This document shows, piece by piece, positions 25,293 through 33,329 of a stretch of 64,000 nt of DNA. The notes below the pieces were generated by a model. It saw only the letters and a program-made list of their open reading frames with translations. It was not told the origin of the DNA and did no database searches. The position numbers and the translations under genes were made by a program. The DNA comes from Myxococcales bacterium 68-20 (GTDB lineage: Bacteria; Myxococcota_A; Polyangia; Polyangiales; Polyangiaceae). Position 1 is the stretch's first letter. Each line of letters opens with the position of its first letter. The stretch is taken from positions 124,001 through 188,000 of the forward strand of contig MKVQ01000005.1 in the NCBI GenBank assembly GCA_001899635.1. The letters run 5' to 3'.

Positions 25293-25856
25293 ATGGACGG
25301 TCTGGCGTTGAGGCAGTGGCTCGCCGCGCTCGACTCGATCTCGTACTACGACCTCTTCCGAGCTCCGCCACGAGCGACGTACGACGAGCTCCGCGCCGCG
25401 TTCCACCTCTTCGCGGAGACCTTCCATCCCGACGCGCATCGCTGGCGCCATCCGAACGAGCAAGCAGCCATCGGGCGCATCTACCGGCGCGGCACCGAAG
25501 CGTGGCGCGTGCTGTCGGATCCCACGCTCCGAGCTCGCTACGACGAAGCCGTCGCGAACGGCATCCTCCGCCCGGAGAACCTCATCGTCGAGATGGACGG
25601 CCCGCGCTCCCTCGCCCCTCCGCCGTCCGCCGGCGGCGGCCGCCTCATCGACAAGGTCCGCGCGCCGGGCGCGCGACCGTTCGTCCTCCGCGCCGAGGAG
25701 CTGCTCAAGAAGGGCGACCCGAAGCAGGCGAAGATCCAGCTCGTCATGGCGATGCACATGGACAAGGGCAACGCTGCGCTCGAGGCCTTCGGAAAGCAGC
25801 TCGACGAAGCCATCGCCGCGAAGGCCGAAGAGGACAAGAAGAACTGGAAGAGGTAG
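25293..25856 (+). CDS. J-domain co-chaperone
   Basis: A 187-residue protein with an N-terminal J-like domain: YYDLFRAPPRATYDELRAAF, the diagnostic HPD in FHPDAHRW, and the fourth-helix segment AWRVLSDPTLRARYD. The C-terminal half contains a TPR-like helical pair (LRAEELLKKGDPKQAKIQ). A GAGGCTGAGG ribosome site precedes the ATG. It follows the DnaK-like gene by 35 bp on the same strand and is the obvious ATPase-stimulating partner. It lacks the Gly/Phe and zinc-finger regions of full DnaJ. Confidence 0.88.
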   Translation: MDGLALRQWLAALDSISYYDLFRAPPRATYDELRAAFHLFAETFHPDAHRWRHPNEQAAIGRIYRRGTEAWRVLSDPTLRARYDEAVANGILRPENLIVEMDGPRSLAPPPSAGGGRLIDKVRAPGARPFVLRAEELLKKGDPKQAKIQLVMAMHMDKGNAALEAFGKQLDEAIAAKAEEDKKNWKR

Positions 25857-26000
25857 CGGCGCGCCCCGCCCACCGGTTCGCGCAGCCTCGTCCACGCCCA
25901 TCGAAGCCGAACGGCGCGGCATCGTCCTCCTGGGGAAGGACGCGTTGAGCTCGTCTGTCCCATTCGAGTCGCGAGCGCGAAGCGAAGCGAAGGGCCCGGC

Positions 26001-26771
26001 GTGGCAGCTAACCCCGACTCACCCGCACGTGATAACGTGCGCCCCGTGACCACGGCCACCGCACGCAAAGGCAGCGCGCTCTTCTATGCGCTTCTTGCGA
26101 CGTCGACCGTCCTCCTCCTGGCGACGATCCACGTCATCTTCCTGCGCGCGCCGATCGAAGCGCAGATGGGGATCGTCCAGAAGATCTTCTACTTCCACGT
26201 CCCGAGCGCCTACGCGATGTACATCGGAGCGACCGCCTGCTTCGTCGGGTCGGTCGGCTACCTCCTGAAGCCGTCGGATCGGTGGGACGCGATCGCCCGC
26301 GCCGGTGCCGAGCTCGCGGTGGTGATGGGGATCGTCGTCCTCGTCACCGGCCCGCTCTGGGCGGCGAAGGCGTGGGGCTACTACTGGACCTGGGATCCGC
26401 GCCTCACGACGTCGCTCCTGTCCTGGCTCATCTACGTGGCCTATCAGGTGCTGCGCGCCTTCTCCGGCGACGGGGCCGGCGAGCGGAAGTTCGCCTCGGC
26501 GCTCGGCATCCTCGGCGCGGCCAACCTGCCGATCATCCACTTCAGCGTCCAGAAGTGGGGCGGCCAGCACCCCACCGTCGTCACGGGCAAGGGAGGCGGC
26601 CTCCAGCACCCCGACATGAAGCTCGCGTTCGCGCTGGCAATGACGGCCTTCACTGTGTTCGCGATCACGATGCTCTACGCGCGCGTCCGGCTGGAGCTCG
26701 TGCGGAGCCGGCTCGTCCGTGCGGAGGAAGACGCGATCGACCTCGGCCTCGACGACCGAACGGAGGCATGA
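26001..26771 (+). CDS. ccmC: Cytochrome c biogenesis protein CcmC
   Basis: A 256-residue protein with six hydrophobic helices and the haem-handling signature WGYYWTWDPRLT at 125-136. His66 in YFHVPSAY and a second His in NLPIIHFSVQKWGGQ are the expected haem ligands. CcmC loads haem onto the chaperone CcmE at the outer face of the inner membrane. The GTG start gives a slightly long N-terminus; a GTG 45 bp downstream is possible. The next gene starts within its stop codon (ATGA), after a GGAGG. No ccmA, B, E or F is in the window. Confidence 0.93.
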   Translation: MAANPDSPARDNVRPVTTATARKGSALFYALLATSTVLLLATIHVIFLRAPIEAQMGIVQKIFYFHVPSAYAMYIGATACFVGSVGYLLKPSDRWDAIARAGAELAVVMGIVVLVTGPLWAAKAWGYYWTWDPRLTTSLLSWLIYVAYQVLRAFSGDGAGERKFASALGILGAANLPIIHFSVQKWGGQHPTVVTGKGGGLQHPDMKLAFALAMTAFTVFAITMLYARVRLELVRSRLVRAEEDAIDLGLDDRTEA

Positions 26772-27097
26772 TGCACGCTTCGATGATGCAGCCCAGCGCG
26801 GCCGACCGCGCGACCGAGTTCACCGCCGTCGACGGCACCGGCGAGCAGTTCAACGGCTTCACGCTGATGGTCGAGGCGTACGCCGCGATCTGGCTCATCC
26901 TGCTAGTGTGGCTGGTCTTCATCTGGCGCAAGCAGGCCGACCTCGGCGCTCGTGTCGAGGGCCTCGAGGCCGCGATCCTTCGCGCCGAGCGCCGGGCCAT
27001 GGGCGACGCAAAGGCCGGCGAGAGCAACGCGAAGCCGAAGCCTGGCGAGGGCGGCAAGGAGAGCGGCAAGGAGAGCGGCATGGAGACGAGCGCGTGA
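26768..27097 (+). CDS. CcmD family protein
   Basis: A 109-residue protein whose ATG overlaps the ccmC stop. One transmembrane helix, YAAIWLILLVWLVFIWRKQA, is followed by a coiled stretch LGARVEGLEAAILRAERR and a Lys/Glu/Gly-rich tail. This helix-plus-basic-coil layout and position directly after CcmC fit CcmD, the small subunit that releases holo-CcmE from CcmABC. It is longer than typical CcmD at both ends. Its own stop overlaps the GTG of the next short gene. Confidence 0.75.
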   Translation: MMHASMMQPSAADRATEFTAVDGTGEQFNGFTLMVEAYAAIWLILLVWLVFIWRKQADLGARVEGLEAAILRAERRAMGDAKAGESNAKPKPGEGGKESGKESGMETSA

Positions 27098-27231
27098 TCG
27101 GCCTGCCCGGACCCGAGCACTTCATCTTCATCCCCGGGGTGCTCCTGGTCGGGCTCACGATCGGCTGGATCCTGGGCGGGCGGGCGGCGCGCGCGCAGAT
27201 CGAGCAGAAGCGTCGCAAGGCGCTCGAGTAG
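27094..27231 (+). CDS. 45-residue single-helix membrane protein
   Basis: A tiny protein, MIGLPGPEHFIFIPGV, one transmembrane helix around LLVGLTIGWILGGRAAR, then a basic coil (QIEQKRRKALE). The GTG start overlaps the CcmD-like stop by four bases (GTGA), which strongly suggests real coupled translation. It could be an extra subunit of the haem exporter. No family is known to me. Confidence 0.6.
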   Translation: MIGLPGPEHFIFIPGVLLVGLTIGWILGGRAARAQIEQKRRKALE

Positions 27232-27543
27232 ACCGCCCGTCGGCGTCCTCCTCTCGCGAATCGCGAACCTCGAACCTCGAACGGCCTGACGTCGTCGTGG
27301 CGCCGCCGCACGTCGGGCGCGCGGGGGTGCTTTTGCGCGGCGCTCGATCGGTGACGCCCGCGCTCAACCGTCGGAGCTCGCAGACACTTCAGCGCAGGCC
27401 GATCATCATCCTGTCGGAGCACGCCGACACTTCGGCGCAGGCCGGCCATCATCCTCTCGTAGCACGCCGACACCTGCAACGCCGTGCAATATTTGTGACA
27501 GGCCGACCCCCGTGTACCTTCGATCGGTGCCGGCGGTTCGATT
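27232..27543. other. Intergenic region with a 43-bp tandem repeat
   Basis: This 312-bp gap between the ccm genes and the antiporter gene has no credible gene. It holds a 43-bp tandem repeat (separate entry) and then a short AT-richer stretch (GCAATATTTGTGACAGG, 27486-27502) that may belong to the antiporter promoter. Confidence 0.5.
27371..27475. repeat. 43-bp direct tandem repeat, about 2.4 copies
   Basis: Units begin at 27371, 27414 and 27457 (each starting TCGGAGC or TCGTAGC), with exactly 43-bp spacing. The first two units share most positions, including GACACTTC, GCGCAGGCC and ATCATCCT. The third is partial. There is no open frame of interest across them. Confidence 0.7.
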
Positions 27544-28932
27544 GTGACGGGCTCCCAACGCAAGACGCCGTTCGGTCGCGCTCTCGACGCGCTCGGCCTC
27601 TTCGTCGTTTTTGCGCTGCTCTGGCTGGCCGCGCACTTCGCCCCCGGGCAGACCGGCGACGCCGCCCTCGTCGCGGCGCTCGGCTTTCTCCTCCTCGCCG
27701 GCACGCTCCTCAGCGAGCTCGTCGAGATCGTCGGTCTTCCCCACCTCACCGGCTACCTCCTCGCCGGCATCGTTGCGGGCCCTCACGTCCTGCACCTGAT
27801 CGACCACACGACCGTCGAGCGCCTGAAGCCAGTCAACACCCTCGCCCTCTCGCTGATCGCGCTCGCCGGCGGCGCCGAGCTCGAGGTCGACGCGCTCGAG
27901 CGGGGCGTGAAGACGCTCGTCTCGGCGACCCTCGTCCAGAGCGTCCTCGGTGTTCTCCTCGTCGGCACAGTGTTCTACGCGGTGCATCCGTTCATCGGCT
28001 TCACACGCGAGCTGCAGACGGGAGCGGTGATCGGGGTGTCGCTCCTCTGGGGGGTGCTCGCGATCGCGCGAAGCCCTTCGGCGGCTCTGGGCGTCATCTC
28101 GCAGACGCGCGCGAGCGGCCCGCTCGCACGGTACACGGTGGCGTTCGTGATGACCTCCGACGTCGTCGTCGTGGTCCTGCTCGCGGCCGGGATCACGATC
28201 GCGCGACCGCTCGTCGACCCTACCCTCACGTTCTCCGCGGACGCGTTCGGAGAGCTCGGGCACGAGCTCCTCGGCAGCGTTGCGCTCGGCACGACGCTCG
28301 GCCTCGTCCTCGCGGTCTACCTCCGGCTCATCGGGCGTCAGCTGCTCGTCGTGCTCGTCGCGCTCGGGTTCGGCGCAACGGAGGTCCTGGGCTACCTCCA
28401 CTACGACGCGCTTCTCACGTTCATGGTCGCCGGCTTCGTGGTGCGGAACATGTCGCGGCAGGGCGAAAAACTCGTCCACGGCGTCGAACAGGCGGGCTCG
28501 GTCGTCTACGTCGTCTTCTTCGCGAGCGCAGGCGCGCATCTGAACGTCCCGCTCCTCCGCGACCTATGGCCGGTTGCGCTCGTCCTCGCGGGCTCCCGCG
28601 TGCTCGTCACGTACGGCGCCGGGCGCCTTGCGAGCCACGTCGCGAAGGACGAGCCGATCATCCGGCGCTGGGCCTGGGCTCCGCTTGTCTCCCAGGCAGG
28701 CTTCGCGATCGGCATCTCGCAGATCGCCGCGCGCGAGTTCCCCTCGTTCGGGCGTGGCTTCGGCGACCTCGCGATCGCCACGGTGGCGATGAACGAGATC
28801 GTCGGGCCGATCGTGTTCAAAGTGGCGCTCGACCGAGCGAAAGAGACGCGCGAGCCCGCGCCCTCGCTCACGAACGCGGAGCCGCTGGAAACCGCGGTCA
28901 CCGCAGCGCCCGCACACCGCCCGGAGGAGTGA
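27544..28932 (+). CDS. Cation:proton antiporter, CPA2/Kef-type
   Basis: A 462-residue membrane protein with about 12 helices of the CPA2 (Na+/H+ exchanger) superfamily. LPHLTGYLLAGIVAGPHVL is the early family motif. It lacks the RCK/TrkA-N domain of true Kef channels and ends in a short acidic tail. Such proteins exchange K+ or Na+ for protons across the inner membrane. The GTG start follows an AT-richer stretch without a strong ribosome site. The acyl-CoA dehydrogenase gene starts 46 bp downstream. Confidence 0.88.
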   Translation: MTGSQRKTPFGRALDALGLFVVFALLWLAAHFAPGQTGDAALVAALGFLLLAGTLLSELVEIVGLPHLTGYLLAGIVAGPHVLHLIDHTTVERLKPVNTLALSLIALAGGAELEVDALERGVKTLVSATLVQSVLGVLLVGTVFYAVHPFIGFTRELQTGAVIGVSLLWGVLAIARSPSAALGVISQTRASGPLARYTVAFVMTSDVVVVVLLAAGITIARPLVDPTLTFSADAFGELGHELLGSVALGTTLGLVLAVYLRLIGRQLLVVLVALGFGATEVLGYLHYDALLTFMVAGFVVRNMSRQGEKLVHGVEQAGSVVYVVFFASAGAHLNVPLLRDLWPVALVLAGSRVLVTYGAGRLASHVAKDEPIIRRWAWAPLVSQAGFAIGISQIAAREFPSFGRGFGDLAIATVAMNEIVGPIVFKVALDRAKETREPAPSLTNAEPLETAVTAAPAHRPEE

Positions 28933-28978
28933 CGCCGGCATTGCCGGAGACGGGCGAGCACTCTACGCTCCTCGACCC

Positions 28979-30121
28979 ATGATCGATTTCGAGCTCACCG
29001 AGGAACAACGCGCTCTCATCGACGTCGCCCGCCGCTTCGCCAAGGAGAAGATCATTCCTGTCGCCGCCGAGGCGGACAAGGAGAGCGAGTTCCCTCGCGA
29101 GGTCTTCTACGAGGCTTGGAAGCTCGGCCTCGTGAACCCCACGCTCCCGACCGAATACGGCGGCCCGGGGCTCTCCGATCTCGACTCCGTCCTCGTCACC
29201 GAGGAGCTCGCCTACGGGTGCAGCGGCATCCAGACGAGCATCACGGCGAACACGCTCGGGCTGACGCCGATCAAGCTCGCGGGTAGCGAGGAGCAGAAGA
29301 AGAAGTACCTCGGCTGGCTGATGAGCGAGCCGACGTGGGTGAGCTACGCCACGACCGAGCCGGGCGCCGGAAGCGACGTCGCCGGCATGCAGGCGCGCGC
29401 GGTCAAGCAGTCCGACGGCAGCTACGTGCTCACGGGCACGAAGGCGTGGATCACGAACGCGAACCTCGCGAGCTTCTACGTCATCTTCGCGACGGAGAAC
29501 CCGGACCTGAAGCACAAGGGCATCGGCGCGTTCATCGTCCACCGTGACGCGAAGGGCCTCAGCGTCGGCAAGCACGAGGACAAGCTCGGCCAGCGCGCGA
29601 GTGACACGGCGCAGGTCATGCTCGACGGCGTCCACGTCCCCGCCGCGCAGGTGCTCGCGCCTCCGGGCCACGGCTTCAAACTCGCGATGGAGACGTTCAA
29701 CCAGACGCGGCCCGACATCGGCGGCATCGCGTGCGGGATCATGCGGCGCGCGCTCGACGAGAGCGTCGCCTACGCGAAGGAGCGGAAGACCTTCGGCACG
29801 GCGATCGCGAACCATCAGCTCGTCCAGGCGATGCTCGCCGAGATGGCGATCCGTCTGAACGCGACGCGCCTCCTCGTGCACAAGGCGGCCTGGAGCCTCG
29901 ACAAGGGCATCCGCGATCCGCTCACGTCGGCGTGCGCGAAGGCCTACGGCGCCGACGCGGCGATGCAGTCGGCCATCGACGCCGTCCAGATCTTCGGCGG
30001 CAACGGATACGTGAAGGAGTATCCGGTCGAGAAGCTCATGCGCGATGCGAAGATCCTCCAGATCTACGAGGGCACCGCGCAGATCCAGCGCATCGTGATC
30101 GCGAAGCAGCTGCTCGCGTGA
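28979..30121 (+). CDS. Acyl-CoA dehydrogenase
   Basis: A complete 380-residue FAD enzyme that introduces a 2,3-double bond into acyl-CoA. Family marks are YATTEPGAGSD, GTKAWITNA, ERKTFGTAI and FGGNGYVKEYPVE; the catalytic base is Glu364 in QIYEGTAQIQR, as in medium-chain enzymes. Chain-length preference cannot be read. The stop overlaps the GTG of the downstream lipoprotein gene (GTGA), so they share a transcript that ends at the hairpin at 30681-30721. Confidence 0.95.
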   Translation: MIDFELTEEQRALIDVARRFAKEKIIPVAAEADKESEFPREVFYEAWKLGLVNPTLPTEYGGPGLSDLDSVLVTEELAYGCSGIQTSITANTLGLTPIKLAGSEEQKKKYLGWLMSEPTWVSYATTEPGAGSDVAGMQARAVKQSDGSYVLTGTKAWITNANLASFYVIFATENPDLKHKGIGAFIVHRDAKGLSVGKHEDKLGQRASDTAQVMLDGVHVPAAQVLAPPGHGFKLAMETFNQTRPDIGGIACGIMRRALDESVAYAKERKTFGTAIANHQLVQAMLAEMAIRLNATRLLVHKAAWSLDKGIRDPLTSACAKAYGADAAMQSAIDAVQIFGGNGYVKEYPVEKLMRDAKILQIYEGTAQIQRIVIAKQLLA

Positions 30122-30657
30122 GCCGGGCGGCGCTCGCGCGCCTCGGCCTCCTCGCAGTAACGGCGGGCAGCGGAGCGCTCGGTTGTTCGCCGTCACCTCG
30201 TGACGTCGTTCCGGAGTCGCGCGACGTGCGTGTGACTCCGGACGGGGGCAACGGCGAAGCCTACGTGCACGTCGCCCGGCGGCCGCATGGCGTGGTCGCC
30301 CTCGCCGAGGCGCGCCACATGAAGGACGAGGAGGCCCGCGCGATCGTCGAGCGAATCGCCGACGAGCTCGAGCGCTGCGCGACCGGCCTCGAGGCGCAGC
30401 ACCTCCTCGTGGAGGGCGCGGCACGCGTCGTCGCCGTCGCTGGCCCGAGCGGTACGCCCGCGCTCAACGTGCGGCTCGCTCCGGGCGATGCCGTCGCCCA
30501 GAACGCTCTTCTCTGTCTCGTCGCCCCGGTGCGCGCGACGACGCTGCCCTTGCCTACGCCGAGCGGTACGCCGGGCCTCGCGATCGAGGCGACGTGGGGC
30601 CCGTCGAGAGCGTCGCCGGCTCCAGACACATACGGCGACGCAGGTGCGGGCCTGTAG
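30118..30657 (+). CDS. Small lipoprotein coupled to acyl-CoA dehydrogenase
   Basis: A 179-residue protein starting at a GTG that overlaps the dehydrogenase stop. The signal is MSRAALARLGLLAVT with lipobox ALGC. The mature part contains EARAIVERIADELERC and repeated PSGTP motifs; I see no known domain. Its coupling to a cytoplasmic dehydrogenase is unusual for a lipoprotein and may only reflect compact gene packing. Confidence 0.7.
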   Translation: MSRAALARLGLLAVTAGSGALGCSPSPRDVVPESRDVRVTPDGGNGEAYVHVARRPHGVVALAEARHMKDEEARAIVERIADELERCATGLEAQHLLVEGAARVVAVAGPSGTPALNVRLAPGDAVAQNALLCLVAPVRATTLPLPTPSGTPGLAIEATWGPSRASPAPDTYGDAGAGL

Positions 30658-30676
30658 CCAGGAATTCCATCCTGGC
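30657..30676. other. Hairpin at the end of the lipoprotein gene
   Basis: GCCAGGA and TCCTGGC form a seven-base stem with a six-base loop, beginning at the last base of the stop codon. It is 4 bp upstream of the stronger T-tailed hairpin and may assist it. Confidence 0.45.
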
Positions 30677-30680
30677 CAGA

Positions 30681-30721
30681 CGGCAGCGACTCCTCCAAAT
30701 ATCCGCTGCCGCTAAGTTTTT
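30681..30721 (+). terminator. Intrinsic terminator
   Basis: CGGCAGCG (30681-30688) pairs with CGCTGCCG (30704-30711) across a 15-base, relatively A-rich loop, and is followed by CTAAGTTTTTAC. The stem plus T-run is the clearest classical rho-independent terminator in the window. It closes the acyl-CoA dehydrogenase-lipoprotein operon. Confidence 0.75.
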
Positions 30722-30943
30722 ACAGCCACCACCGCTCGAGAACGGCGCCAAGCCGCGGATCTGCCTGGGGAATCCTCGACCATGGTCGAGCATGATCCAT
30801 CTCCGGCATTTCCCTTGTGGAAACGGTGCGTTTCCGACGCCGCCGTTGTCCGGATCGGCATTGGCGGGCACAACCCAGCTCGCGATCGTGTGAGGGGCGC
30901 ACGCGATCGTGACCGCTGTCGGAGAAAGTGGAGGAGCAGCAGT

Positions 30944-32566
30944 ATGCGTGCATCGATCGGACTTGGGCTCGGCGTGATGGTTGGGCTCGTCGCTTGTGCA
31001 GTGAGCAATGACGATGGCGCGACGAGCGTCCACGAAAACCCGGCCCCCGCGGGCGAAGTCGGTTCGTCGACCGACCCCACCGAGCCGCCGGCGCCCCCGC
31101 CCGCGACGCCGGACGACGACGACAAGCCGACGCCGGAGGCACCGCCCGCACCGGTCGTCCGCGGCCTGTCGATCTCCGAGGTCGCCGTCTTCCAGGCGGT
31201 CAAGGTCCCCGTCGTCAAGGACGGCACGCTCGTGGGCACGGCGGCGCGCAAGGCGCCCGTCGTCGCGAACCGCCAAGGAATGATCCGCGTCTACGTCACG
31301 CCGGAAGCCAGCTGGAAGCCGCGCGAGGTCACCGTCGAGCTCCGCCTGGGCGCGGAGGGCGTGACGTTCCCGGTCATCCGCGAGACGAAGACGATCAGCG
31401 CGGCGTCGACGGACGAGGACGCGGCCTCGACGTTCAACCTCGAAGTCCCCGCCGAGAGCCTTCCGCCGGGCGTGACCTTCCAGGTCGCCCTCACGGCGCC
31501 CGATGGCGACGACGCGGCGACGGCCGGCAGCTCGAAGAGCCGCTTCCCGAGCGACGGTGGCATCGAGAAGCTCGGCGCCGAGCACTCGGGCAAGCTTCGC
31601 GTCGTCCTCGTTCCGGTGAAGTACGACGCCGACGGCTCCGGCCGCGTTCCGGGCGTCGGCGAGAAGGAGCTCGCGCTCTACAAGAGCTGGTTGATGAAAC
31701 TCTACCCGACGTCCGAGGTGGAGCTGTCGGCGCGCGAGCCCTTCGCGTGGTCGTCGACCATCTCGTCCAACGGCGGCGGCTTCTCCCAGGTGCTCCGTGC
31801 CATCACGCAGCTCCGCCAGGAGGACAAGGTCGAGAAGGACATCTACTACTACGGCCTCCTCACCCCGAGCGACTCGATGCAGTCGTACTGCAGGGGCGGG
31901 TGCGTCACCGGCCTCAGCCCGGTCGTCGACAACCCGAGCGCGTCGGGCATGCGCGCGAGCATCGGCATCGGCTTCGGCAACACCGAGTCGGCCAGCACGC
32001 TGGCGCACGAGCTCGGCCACGCCCACGGCCGGCTCCACGCCCCCTGCGGCGGCCCGCAGGGTGTCGACCCGAGGTTCCCGCACCAGGGCGGCGGGATCGG
32101 CGCCTGGGGCTACGACATCTTCTCGAAGACCCTGATCTCGCCCGCGAAGGGTCGCGACATCATGGGCTACTGCCGCAACGAGTGGGTCAGCGACTACACG
32201 TACAACGCTCTCTTCAGCCGCATCGCGGCGATCAGCGAGGAGCAGAAGATGGTCGCCACGCCGAGCCCGCTCGCTGCTGCGAAGCAGGCCGCGCGCTATC
32301 GCGTCGCCACCGTCGGCGAGGCGGGCGACCTCGCGTGGGACGGCGACATCGAGTTCCAGTCGGAAGACGAGCTCAAGGGCGCCGCGATCCGACATGCGAA
32401 GTTCTACAACGAGGCAGGCGCCCCGATGGTCAGCCGCGCCGCGAAGTTCTTCGCGTTCGATCACCTCCCCGGCGGCTTCCTCTTCGTGCCGAACGACGCG
32501 GCGATCCACGCGATGGACTGGAAGACGATGGACGTCGAGGGCTTCGCGAACAAGCTCGCGCGCTGA
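30944..32566 (+). CDS. Metzincin-type zinc metalloprotease lipoprotein
   Basis: A 540-residue secreted protein with a GGAGG ribosome site before the ATG. The signal is MRASIGLGLGVMVG with lipobox LVAC, followed by an acidic/Pro-rich linker of about 45 residues. The zinc site HELGHAHGRLH spans residues 355-365 with the extended HExxHxxGxxH consensus of metzincins, followed by CGGP; the Met-turn is DIMGYC with Met407. It therefore probably cleaves proteins at the cell surface. The closest named families by motif are M66/StcE-like, but I cannot assign one. It is a single gene between two terminators. Confidence 0.87.
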   Translation: MRASIGLGLGVMVGLVACAVSNDDGATSVHENPAPAGEVGSSTDPTEPPAPPPATPDDDDKPTPEAPPAPVVRGLSISEVAVFQAVKVPVVKDGTLVGTAARKAPVVANRQGMIRVYVTPEASWKPREVTVELRLGAEGVTFPVIRETKTISAASTDEDAASTFNLEVPAESLPPGVTFQVALTAPDGDDAATAGSSKSRFPSDGGIEKLGAEHSGKLRVVLVPVKYDADGSGRVPGVGEKELALYKSWLMKLYPTSEVELSAREPFAWSSTISSNGGGFSQVLRAITQLRQEDKVEKDIYYYGLLTPSDSMQSYCRGGCVTGLSPVVDNPSASGMRASIGIGFGNTESASTLAHELGHAHGRLHAPCGGPQGVDPRFPHQGGGIGAWGYDIFSKTLISPAKGRDIMGYCRNEWVSDYTYNALFSRIAAISEEQKMVATPSPLAAAKQAARYRVATVGEAGDLAWDGDIEFQSEDELKGAAIRHAKFYNEAGAPMVSRAAKFFAFDHLPGGFLFVPNDAAIHAMDWKTMDVEGFANKLAR

Positions 32567-32570
32567 ATGA

Positions 32571-32596
32571 CCGAGCGTGATTCGCATCACGCTCGG
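32571..32596. terminator. Strong hairpin after the metzincin gene
   Basis: CCGAGCGTGAT and ATCACGCTCGG form a perfect 11-base stem around a TCGC loop, 4 bp after the stop codon. No T-run follows, which is common in high-GC terminators. Confidence 0.7.
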
Positions 32597-32695
32597 CCCC
32601 TTCTGGACGACGGACGGACGGACAGGACGACGTTCCTGCCCGTCCGCTTCATTGAGTACCCTTGACTTTATCTCGCGCGGCGTCACCTTCAGGGC

Positions 32696-33244
32696 GTGTG
32701 GACGCGTGAGACTCTCCTCGAGCACCTGACCTCCGGCGGATCGGCGAGCTACCTGCTCTTCTGGGGCCATCACCCGAAGACGGCCGGCGGGATCGACGCG
32801 TCGTGCCTGAGCCAGTGGTTCCCGGCAGCCTTCGAGGTCGACGGCGTTCGCTATGCGACCGCCGAGCACTGGATGATGGCCGAGAAGGCGCGCCTCTTCG
32901 GGGACGCGCCCGCGCTCGGCGAGATCCTCACCGCGACCTCTCCAGCGGAGGCGAAGGCGCACGGCCGGACCGTCCGGAACTACTCCGACGAAGCGTGGGA
33001 GCGCGCGCGGATGGACGCGGTGGTTCGTGGGAACGTCGCCAAGTTCGAACAGAACGCGGCGCTCGGCGTGTTCCTCCGAGGCACGGGCGATCGCGTCCTC
33101 GTCGAGGCGAGCCCGCGCGATCGGATCTGGGGGATCGGGATGGGCGCATCGAACCCGGATGCGCGCATCCCGGCGCGCTGGCGCGGGCGCAACCTGCTCG
33201 GCTTCGCCCTGATGGAGGCGCGCGCACGCCTCTTCCCGCGATGA
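32696..33244 (+). CDS. NADAR family protein (YbiA-like N-glycosidase)
   Basis: A 182-residue protein of the NADAR family. Supporting motifs are FWGHHP, SQWFPAAFEVDGVRYATAEHWMMAEKARLF, and the late DRIWGIGMG and GRNLLGFALMEAR. NADAR proteins hydrolyse N-glycosidic bonds in ADP-ribose-related or riboflavin-pathway compounds, and some reverse guanine ADP-ribosylation. The GTG start gives MWTRETLLEH; no DarT-like ADP-ribosyltransferase lies beside it. It faces the beta-barrel gene across two long hairpins. Confidence 0.88.
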   Translation: MWTRETLLEHLTSGGSASYLLFWGHHPKTAGGIDASCLSQWFPAAFEVDGVRYATAEHWMMAEKARLFGDAPALGEILTATSPAEAKAHGRTVRNYSDEAWERARMDAVVRGNVAKFEQNAALGVFLRGTGDRVLVEASPRDRIWGIGMGASNPDARIPARWRGRNLLGFALMEARARLFPR

Positions 33245-33254
33245 CGTGCGAGCG

Positions 33255-33275
33255 ACGGGATGCGACGCATCCCGT
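33255..33275. terminator. Hairpin between convergent genes (first)
   Basis: ACGGGATGC and GCATCCCGT form a nine-base stem around a three-base loop, 11 bp after the NADAR stop codon. With the next hairpin it fills the short convergent gap. Confidence 0.6.
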
Positions 33276-33291
33276 GTTCGAGCCAAGAGAC

Positions 33292-33321
33292 GCGTCGGCG
33301 CAGCGAACGCTGCGCCGACGC
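33292..33321. terminator. Hairpin between convergent genes (second, 14-base arms)
   Basis: GCGTCGGCGCAGCG and CGCTGCGCCGACGC are perfect 14-base arms separated by AA. This is just beyond the stop of the minus-strand barrel gene and is probably its terminator, active in both directions. Confidence 0.7.
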
Positions 33322-33329
33322 ATCGTCGC

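Noticed and set aside
21568-25371. Minus-strand open frame of more than 1200 codons opposite the DnaK-like gene
   Set aside because: It is Arg-rich with no domain or ribosome site and mirrors the high-GC third positions of the real gene.
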